Assembly (NCBI GenBank): GCA_027704905.1
Contig: CM051006.1
Location: 6,232,915-6,296,914 of the forward strand
Reading direction: 5' to 3'
Source of the DNA: Muraenolepis orangiensis
Lineage: Eukaryota; Chordata; Actinopteri; Gadiformes; Muraenolepididae
Length of the DNA: 64,000 bases
The position numbers and the translations under genes were made by a program. The notes under the pieces were generated by a model that worked only from the letters and a program-made list of their open reading frames with translations, ran no database searches and was not told the DNA's origin. Below are positions 1 to 64,000 of the stretch, one piece after another; position 1 is the stretch's first letter, and each line of letters begins with the position of its first letter.

Positions 1-278
1 GTATAGTGTAAGAAAGTAGTTTAGATGTTCATGTATAAATGTGTGTGCGTGTCTATTTAGTTAGAGAGTATTTAGTCAGAGAGTATTTCGATAGAGTAGA
101 TAGAGTTAGAGAGTTAGAGTATATAGAGTATGAAAGTAGTCCAGATGTATAACTGTGTGTGTTTAGTTAGAGAGTAAAGAGTTAGAGTATAGAGTTAGAG
201 AGTTAGAGATTATAGAGTATAGAGTTAGAGTTAAAGAGAAGTCCAGATGTATAACTGTGAGTGTGTTTAGTGACCTAC
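1..278. other. BRAP intron at left edge
   Basis: A degenerate tandem of gagttagagagt and tatagagtat units (about 60-240), with copies of gtccagatgtataactgtg at 137 and 241. No BRAP exon is visible here, so the remaining BRAP exons lie left of base 1. Confidence 0.7.
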
Positions 279-8361
<8,083 letters not shown>

Positions 8362-8870
8362 GAGTTACCCACGAAATGACACCCTCTCTGAGAAAATTAA
8401 AACTATAGAAATATCGGTCAGCGACCGACCCGGTTAGCTGACTGATTAGCAGACCACTTTGGGTTCTACAAAACACTGTGATGCTGCTGTGCTGTGGCAC
8501 CCACCCCCCCACTGGGTCGTATTTACGACATGAGTTAGAAGAAAGACGCCCAGGACCCTAACCACTGACTTATTAACCACTGACTTATTAACCACTGACT
8601 ATTATCTATCCCCCTAAACAGTCACTGTCATGTTGAGGGAACTGTATATTGTTCCACTCTTCTTCGGTGGCTGGTTAGATGTGTCTCAATCCACCGTGTG
8701 GGTGTTGCTGCCACCCACAGGCAAGCAGTGGTTACTGACCTCTAATTGAAAATGAAAATAATACAATTTAGTTAAAACAACATAGTATCCATAAACTTAC
8801 GGAGCCCCTAAAGAACCAAAAGGTCAAATATTTTGATAATAACAAGATAACTTGGCTTAAGGATAAGGTA
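8362..8870 (-). promoter_or_regulatory. Probable BRAP 5' flank, NAA25-BRAP intergenic gap
   Basis: Only about 500 bp separate the BRAP start codon at 8361 from the nearest candidate NAA25 polyadenylation signals at 8871-8876 and 8967-8972. The BRAP promoter and 5' UTR must therefore lie here. No TATA box or CpG island is obvious. The stretch contains a short triple repeat of taaccactgacttat near 8560-8605. The call rests on position alone. Confidence 0.45.
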
Positions 8871-11237
8871 TTTATTTTATTAGACCATAAATGTGACTGG
8901 CATGACTCTCCATCCATCGCTCTTTTTCTGCAGGCATGAAAACATACACGTGTTATATTTACAAGTTTTATTTATTTTTATAAAAAGAAGCTTTGACATC
9001 CCAGTGTTTTTTTTGTTTCGTCATTTTTTTTAACAAAATAATGAAAAGGTGAGATGATATTTCAAACGGCTCAACGGACATTCTAGACCTCAACAGAAAC
9101 TCGCTGGAAGCCGGAAGACTTGGCTGGAAAAACAAGTTGAATTCCCAACGGAACGGGTAATGAATCAGGTGAGCAATAAGCCAAAAAAAAAGGCATGTTT
9201 AGCAGACGGTCTACACCTCTGTATGAATTTACAAATGGGAGACCGGTGGAATAGCATATATTTACTATGATCATCATTACTTTTGAATAGTTTAACACAG
9301 GGGGGGGGGGGGAACCTTGCTACTTAACTTGCAGCACAGACGGTTTTCAATGTATTGGGGTCATTAGTGGTCTCGGCTGATGAAACTGATGCTGCATGAA
9401 TTTCACCGGACAATTTAGTTCCTGATACTGAACAGAACATTTTAGTTCGTAATTTTCCACAAACTGATCAAAGTTGGGGGGAAACCATAGTCATGTTCAT
9501 TTTAAAAGGGCGGGGGGGGGGGGGGTGACCAAGGTTGGAATGGACAAAACATTAAACACAACAAATGCCTTTTTATACTACAACCACCTAGTCCACACAG
9601 GTACTTTCAAACTGTGCCGGAACATCTATATACAAATTAGGTCCAATGTAGAAATATCTGTTGAAAATACAATACCTGGTTATGGTTTAGGTTTAGTGCA
9701 AAAGCAAAGAGCCAACCAACCCAGAGCGAGTAAACAAACAATCTACTAACTTCTATTGCATTGCATCTTTGTAAAAACAAATAAACCGACATGAGTGTTA
9801 ATCTGAAATCTGATTAAATCAAAATCTCTCCCTTTGTTTTGGTTGTGAAATGGGACATTTATTGACAACACAGGCACTTGGTTTTCATTTGAATCCTAGC
9901 ATGTGTTATTATTGTACTTTTCATTGTCATATTGTTAAATATACGAGCACGCAGTCTTTCAATGAGTTGGTTTTTTTTCAACGTTGTGGAGAATTCAAGC
10001 CGTTCGATGGTTGGGAGACAATACTGAGGGAAACATCTTAAAAAGATAACTCCGTTTATTCTGTGATTCTCCACAACAACAGCCACACGTCTTCTATTGC
10101 ATCAACACACCTTGTACTTAAAAATGGCTCAGTAGGTAATGGAAGGCAATGTGTTTGTTGAGCATTGCGTTACGACCGGATCATAAAACACCGTGAATCT
10201 TCCACCGTATTCCCCTCGGAAACTTCCCTACGCACTTGGAAAGAAGCGCTATATAAAAGTTTCTTGTTTGACGGGTCGTTCTCTTTTGGAAAAACCGTAT
10301 GGACAACAAGAGAGAAGTTCAGCTGTAATCCGGATTCCATTCGTGATTTGTAGTGACGTGTACGATCCCATTCATTTTGGTTAAAATACCGAAACTACAA
10401 ACATGAATGAACTTCGTACAATACCAAAACGAAACACATGAAATGCATTGCATAGCGCAAAACTAAAAACCAGAAATATGTGAATTCAGTCTGGAGTCCC
10501 TCTGCTGCCTCTCGTCGTTCCTTCCACTCGAAGTGATGGATGCGAATATAAAACAGTGGCTTGTCGATTCAAACGGCAACCTACATGTACGTCCAGGAAA
10601 AGCCATCTTCCCAAATGGAGAACTGTGTGCCGCTAAAAAGGGACCAACCTCAGTCACAAAATAACCAAATGAAAATAAAATGGAGAAATGGGGGGGGGGG
10701 GGGGGGGGGTCATAATAACTAACATACAATAGAAATAGTGGTTTTATTCTATTTTTTTTTTTTTTTAATCCCGTTGGGTCAAAAAGAGTAGTTGACGACG
10801 ATGATGATGATGATGGTGGTGGTGATGCATATCTCTGCAGACTATGTACAATAATTTATTAGTCGTTCAATCTAAAACTGCTTTTTTTTATAATCTTCTA
10901 TAAGTCGCTGCTGTGGTCTTTTTTTCCCTCCTCCTCTTGTAACTGCCGTGTCATTTTCCAAAGTGTACGTCACGTGACGCCGCTGTGATACGTGAGCTAC
11001 AGAGCGACCTGCCTGGGGAAGAGGGGCAGGAAGGCAGCGGGAAAGAGACCAAAACTACTTTTCCCCCCCGCAGCGGGCATTGGGGGTGGGGGTGGGGTTA
11101 GGTGGAGCTGGTGGGTGTGTGTGGTGTAAACTATGAGCTATGGACCGAGAGAAAGGGGGCTAGATTAGATGGTGGGCGGGGATGGGGAATATGATAATAA
11201 TAATAATAATAATGGGGGGGGGGGAGGCGATGGCGTT
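8871..11237 (-). other. naa25: Probable NAA25 3' UTR
   Basis: About 2.3 kb of AT-rich sequence without a credible exon follows the NAA25 stop codon. Candidate AATAAA signals on the minus strand lie at 8967-8972 and 8871-8876. Poly-G tracts occur on the plus strand near 9301, 9511 and 10689, and a (TAA)n tract near 11190. The exact end of the transcript cannot be fixed from sequence alone. Confidence 0.5.
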
Positions 11238-26627
<15,390 letters not shown>

Positions 26628-26720
26628 GGTGGGGTTTACCTGGGGAAATGTTTGCACATGCGCAGTAGGTCCTATATGTAGGGATTACACCCCCTCCTCC
26701 TCCCCGCCCCCCCCCCTCGA
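26628..26720 (-). promoter_or_regulatory. naa25: NAA25 core promoter region with NRF-1-like site
   Basis: Immediately upstream of the NAA25 ATG, the minus strand reads TGCGCATGTGCA at about 26654-26665, one mismatch from the NRF-1 consensus. The start codon lies in CACCATGGCGGC, which resembles the YY1 motif often placed over starts of TATA-less housekeeping genes. GC content is high around 26.3-26.7 kb. The transcription start site is not determined. Confidence 0.4.
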
Positions 26721-27094
26721 TGGTCGGAGGAGGGTACGGTTCAACATGCAACCTATTGTTCCTTATGATCATCGTCCGATACAATAATATTTATTATTAT
26801 TATTAATTATCAACTTGCCTGAACAGACTTCTCGTGCGTTTCGAGTTGCATTACAATGAAAGTGTTGACTTTAACTTGTCACTAGTACGCACTGTACCGA
26901 CTGTACACTAGTACCGACTTCCAGAAAGTTTGTAAGCCTATCACACAACGGTTTCAGCTTCTGAAATAGACTACTTCAATTGATAAGGAACACTATCAAT
27001 TAGAATTGGTGGTGCCAATAACAATAGGACTCTTACAATTTTAAATTAAATAAACAAAATAATTGACATACAGTGTTCATTTAACCCAAAGCCA

Positions 27095-29638
27095 TTTTTA
27101 TTGTCTGTATCATTGCAAATGAACCCATTGGAGAACACAAACGCGGAATAAACAAAACAAGTTTTTATTTGTTCAAATTGATTAGATATTCCATTACGCT
27201 CCATTGTCTAGAGGACCTTCAGTCACAGCACGAAAACTGTGAAAATAAGACAAACGACTAAGTTTTACATTCACTAAGACCTACTAATTCCCCTGAATTT
27301 CACCATTACATGAAAGAGAAAATAGTGCATTGTGAATCTTTTTCTTGAAACCCAAATAAACAAACAAACAAACCAAAAGAAATACACCAAATGAAGAAAC
27401 AGTAGCCTTTGCAAGTGCTTTTACATGGTCATAAAGATAGTGTTATGGAATAAACCTGTACTCTTTATCCCTCACCACAGTCAAACCTACCTGGCGTCAT
27501 CGGTAGTGTTACCCATACTAATGTACAAGACAGTGCTTATATTAATATCATAACATGTCACACCTCGGAAATCTCCCATTTAGAAATATCCCAATCTCTA
27601 GCGTCGAAATGATGAAAACGTAAAATGTATTAGACACAACAACAACAACAACACTAACAAACAAAAAACACCGGGTTCTGTCATTTTCTTTTTCTTGCCG
27701 GTATAACATTTGACTTTGATTTCTGACATTAATTAAAAAAAATAATAATAATTAAATAAACCGTAAAGTTGGACACATGCACACTTCCCAAATGACGCGG
27801 TAGACCCAGAAGCGAGAAAGAGGTACAGTTAAAACGTGTCGTCATGCTCCATCTTTAACGATATAGCGCACTGTCCGTTGTCGAGGGTTTACTATAACTA
27901 AAAGCAGACGTCACTACTTCAATGTAGAAAACGGCAAGATCTGATGAATGCCTGTCGTCCTAGCATACAGTACGAATATGAATTCAAGTACATTTCCTTT
28001 TTTTTATTGGTATGATGGGAGTTATCATTCTACATTTTACGATGACGCTTCTTCTAGGTGATTATAGTCTTCTAAGCAGGCCAAATTCATTCAGTGTTTG
28101 GTTTGTCATACGTGTCTAAAGAAATGTTGTTTTCCATCGCACCTCCAACACCCAAGTACATGAACATAAACAACAACAACAACAGATGTAGAAAACAACC
28201 GAATTCACTATAGTGCAACCGCCAAGCTAAAATAGACATTAATGACCAAGTCCTTTGCTCTGGTAAGAGGCTGAAACCTGAAGCTATTGAAACAGAACCC
28301 CAGGAAGCAAAAACACGTTTGAAATCAGAAGAAGCTTCCCCCTCACGTACAGATCAAGACAAGAGACTACACTAATCCAGATGCCAACCAAGCAATTCAG
28401 GACCAACCTTTTTATCTTTTGAGTAGAAAGAACTCACCAACTTCAAGATGTACAAAACCTCTGAAGCCAACCTCAATTGAAAGCCAACTTTCCCTTATAA
28501 CCCATTACAAATACAAGTTATACCTGAAATTATCCACAATTATACACCCATGCCACACGGAATCAACTTGCATCAAACAGAAACTACTATTGCCAACTGC
28601 AACCTGCTCTGTATGTGGCTCTGCTTAGTCATAAAGTGAAAGGCATAATCACTCACACACACACACATACACACAGGTTTAGCCCTTGCCACAACAGTAT
28701 GAGGACAGGTCAACAGAGAGCAACAAGAGGCAAAGGTTCTGCTAAAATGTGTCCTCTTAGCAGAACTCCAGTCACCAATCACACCAAGTGGAGATTCTTA
28801 ACGGTTTACTATTACTACTAACGGCTGACGCCATTATCCACTGAATTCAGATCATTAATGAGCTGGTAGAGTTAGGGTATCTTGCTCAAGGATGCCTACA
28901 GGTAGGCTGTGGAAATGGACACACACACACGCACGCACACGCACACACACTCGCTTAAGTGTCGGTGCAAATGTGTGTGTGTGTGTGCATGGTTACGAAA
29001 ACAATAGCGATGAACTTATTTAGTCAGGCTTGAGCACAGATTTGCTTGTAGAGACTTAACATATACACCATCAAATATACACCATTAGTGTATGCATTTT
29101 GTTAAAATATGACAAACGAAAGTATAATTTCAAACCAATGGACAGTTAGAGGAGGAGAAAAAGACAAATTCAGAATTAAAGCAAACATATATAGATTAAT
29201 AGTACAAGGGGATAACATCAGGGGATTTGATATCTCATGGCCAGGAATGAGACACTCAAGTTAAAACAGTTAGTCCATTTCCATAAACCAACCGACAATT
29301 AACATTTCAGACATTTCAGGCAATTTGCATTCTCTGCAAAAAGTAGTTTGGATTTTTCGTCCTTTTTAAAAAATAATTCTGCAAAACCTTTTTTTTTATT
29401 ATTTTTTTTACAGAGTTACGTGGAGGCTTATGACTTGAGTAGAATCTGTACAGTACTGTTTTACCAATGTGGCCCAACCCCCAGATGAAACACACGAGAA
29501 GAGTGACAGGCAGCAGCAGCAGCAGCAGAGACACTCCAGGGCCCACTCCCTGCTCGCTCCGAGCCGGCACACGTCTGGGATGGAGACGTCGTTAGTAGTA
29601 GTAGGGGGGGAGGGTTGAGGGTTGAGGGGTGTTCTGCC
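27095..29638 (-). other. pitpnb: Probable PITPNB 3' UTR
   Basis: About 2.5 kb of AT-rich sequence with no plausible exon follows the distal PITPNB stop. Candidate AATAAA signals on the minus strand are at 27164-27169 and 27097-27102. It contains a (CAG)n run near 29510-29527 and a short CA tract near 28650. NAA25 begins only about 400 bp further on. A SINE-like fragment, ttgctcaaggatgcc, lies near 28880. Confidence 0.6.
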
Positions 29639-39290
<9,652 letters not shown>

Positions 39291-39600
39291 CTTCGTTCAG
39301 CGGCTGCGGCTGCGCCGAGTGGAGCAACGTCAGACGGAATTATCAACAAGTTAGGCCCCGCCCACCGAGAGGATTTGATTGGCTCGTGGACCCTTCCGCG
39401 GTCTGGTACCCGTCTCTTCACTTGTGAAATATGATGTCAACGCGCACGCGCGTGCACGCACGCACGCACACACACGCGCGCATGTCTATACGCGCTCATA
39501 AGCGTCATAATGCCGTATATTATGTGTGGTGGAATGTAGCCATCTTTTTGTGCATTAACTTTTTTTGGAGAAAACACTCAAATGCTGACAAGCAGTCCAA
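39291..39600 (-). promoter_or_regulatory. pitpnb: PITPNB promoter region and TTC28-PITPNB gap
   Basis: This GC-richer stretch lies directly upstream of the PITPNB start and includes gcggctgcggctgcgccgag near 39300. Between about 39440 and 39485 there is an alternating purine-pyrimidine run of CG and CA steps, a sequence type prone to Z-DNA. The TTC28 3' end is only about 330 bp from the PITPNB ATG. Transcription start and factor sites are not determined. Confidence 0.5.
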
Positions 39601-39619
39601 TAATGTAAAACGTGAATCG

Positions 39620-39625
39620 TTTAAT
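39620..39625 (-). terminator. ttc28: Candidate TTC28 poly(A) signal ATTAAA
   Basis: The minus strand reads ATTAAA here, about 480 bp after the TTC28 stop. It is the best variant signal I found before the PITPNB promoter; no canonical AATAAA was seen in the gap. The placement is provisional. Confidence 0.3.
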
Positions 39626-40105
39626 TCCCCATATAAAAACTGGTTATACAAATGGAAAACACTTATTTACAAAATAACAGGAAATCCATAGTAACCCGAT
39701 CCAAGTAGTTAAACAACATGAACATACAGCAAGCATTTGGGTAGACACAATTGCATGACACGTTCTGAAACTACAGCAGGCATTATCAAAGTCTCTTTAC
39801 AGTGTTAAAAGGCATTGGGATACATCCCTTTTAGTTCATTTAAGAAACAGATGTAAAATCCAAATATTTAACACTTTTTACAACAAATATATTGTATCTC
39901 TCCAGTTTCGGGTTACACAAGAAGGCACATTCATCACAAGCACAAGATTTGTGTGATACGTCTCTGCAGTCTGTAAATACTGAGTCTTATTTCATGACAC
40001 AAATCAGTCTTATTTTCCCCAAATGAGTCTGGCCCAATTGAAACACAGTGGATACACAGAGTGAGAGATCCATATAAGAAGCGTGGCCAAAGCCCAGAAC
40101 AGTCA

Positions 40106-63700
<23,595 letters not shown>

Positions 63701-64000
63701 CTGCCCCACAATCCAAAAAATATATGTTTTGGTTCAAGGCTCGTCATCTTCGATTTTCATAGAAATGTATAAATCTGTGAATTTATCATCTTTTTTAATA
63801 GAAAAAAACGGTTCTGTCCCTCTGTCCAAAACTGTCTTCCTCTTGAGTTACACTTAAAGTATTTGAATTGTGTGTGTGTGTGCATATGTGTGTGCGTGTT
63901 TGCGTATGCATATGTGTGTGTGTGTGTGCATGTGTGTGCTTGTATGTGCGTTTGTGTGTGTGTGCGTGTGTGTGCATGTGTGTGCTTGTGTGTGCGTTTG

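Noticed and set aside
29316..29570. Minus-strand frame with a hydrophobic LLLLLLPVTLLVCFIW segment, suggesting a tail-anchored PITPNB form
   Set aside because: It starts after the distal stop with no acceptor in phase; the Leu run is a (CAG)n repeat read antisense. Treated as 3' UTR.

Overview
The window is animal genomic DNA, almost certainly from a ray-finned fish. Four multi-exon protein genes, all on the minus strand, fill it in tandem. From right to left (the direction of transcription) they are TTC28, PITPNB, NAA25 and BRAP. I built every exon by eye from reading frame, AG/GT splice signals and remembered human orthologues. Codon phases close across every junction of all four models. 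The very high density of CA/GT, GA and poly-G tracts, and teleost-type SINE, LINE and Tc1 debris, suggests a fish with unusually many simple repeats; gadids such as cod are known for this. The species is inference.

Layout. 1-8.4 kb: BRAP, the 5' 491 codons in 11 exons, with its 3' end off the left edge. Its introns hold a 32-bp minisatellite (2.6-3.8 kb), a 20-bp minisatellite (4.1-4.6 kb) and a CA tract of about 200 bp. 8.9-26.6 kb: NAA25, complete, 24 coding exons, 975 aa, with a probable 2.3-kb 3' UTR. 27.1-39.3 kb: PITPNB, complete, 271 aa, with an 8-nt micro-exon, two alternative last exons, a probable 2.5-kb 3' UTR and a decayed Tc1-like transposon in an intron. 39.6-64 kb: TTC28, 24 coding exons covering the C-terminal 1966 aa (TPR array, CHAT domain, disordered tail), with its 5' end off the right edge.

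Functions. The genes are unrelated housekeeping or signalling genes, not a pathway. BRAP is a RING/UBP zinc-finger E3 ligase that modulates Ras-MAPK signalling. NAA25 is the auxiliary subunit of the NatB N-terminal acetyltransferase. PITPNB transfers phosphatidylinositol and phosphatidylcholine between membranes. TTC28 is a large TPR/CHAT scaffold implicated in mitosis. In human, BRAP and NAA25 lie on 12q24 and PITPNB and TTC28 on 22q12, so this window holds a junction of an ancient 12/22 linkage. No bacterial-type system, CRISPR array, operon or virus was seen. The more interesting signals are the paired PITPNB last exons, the CHAT domain without its cysteine, splice sites built from simple repeats, and several repeat families present in multiple copies.
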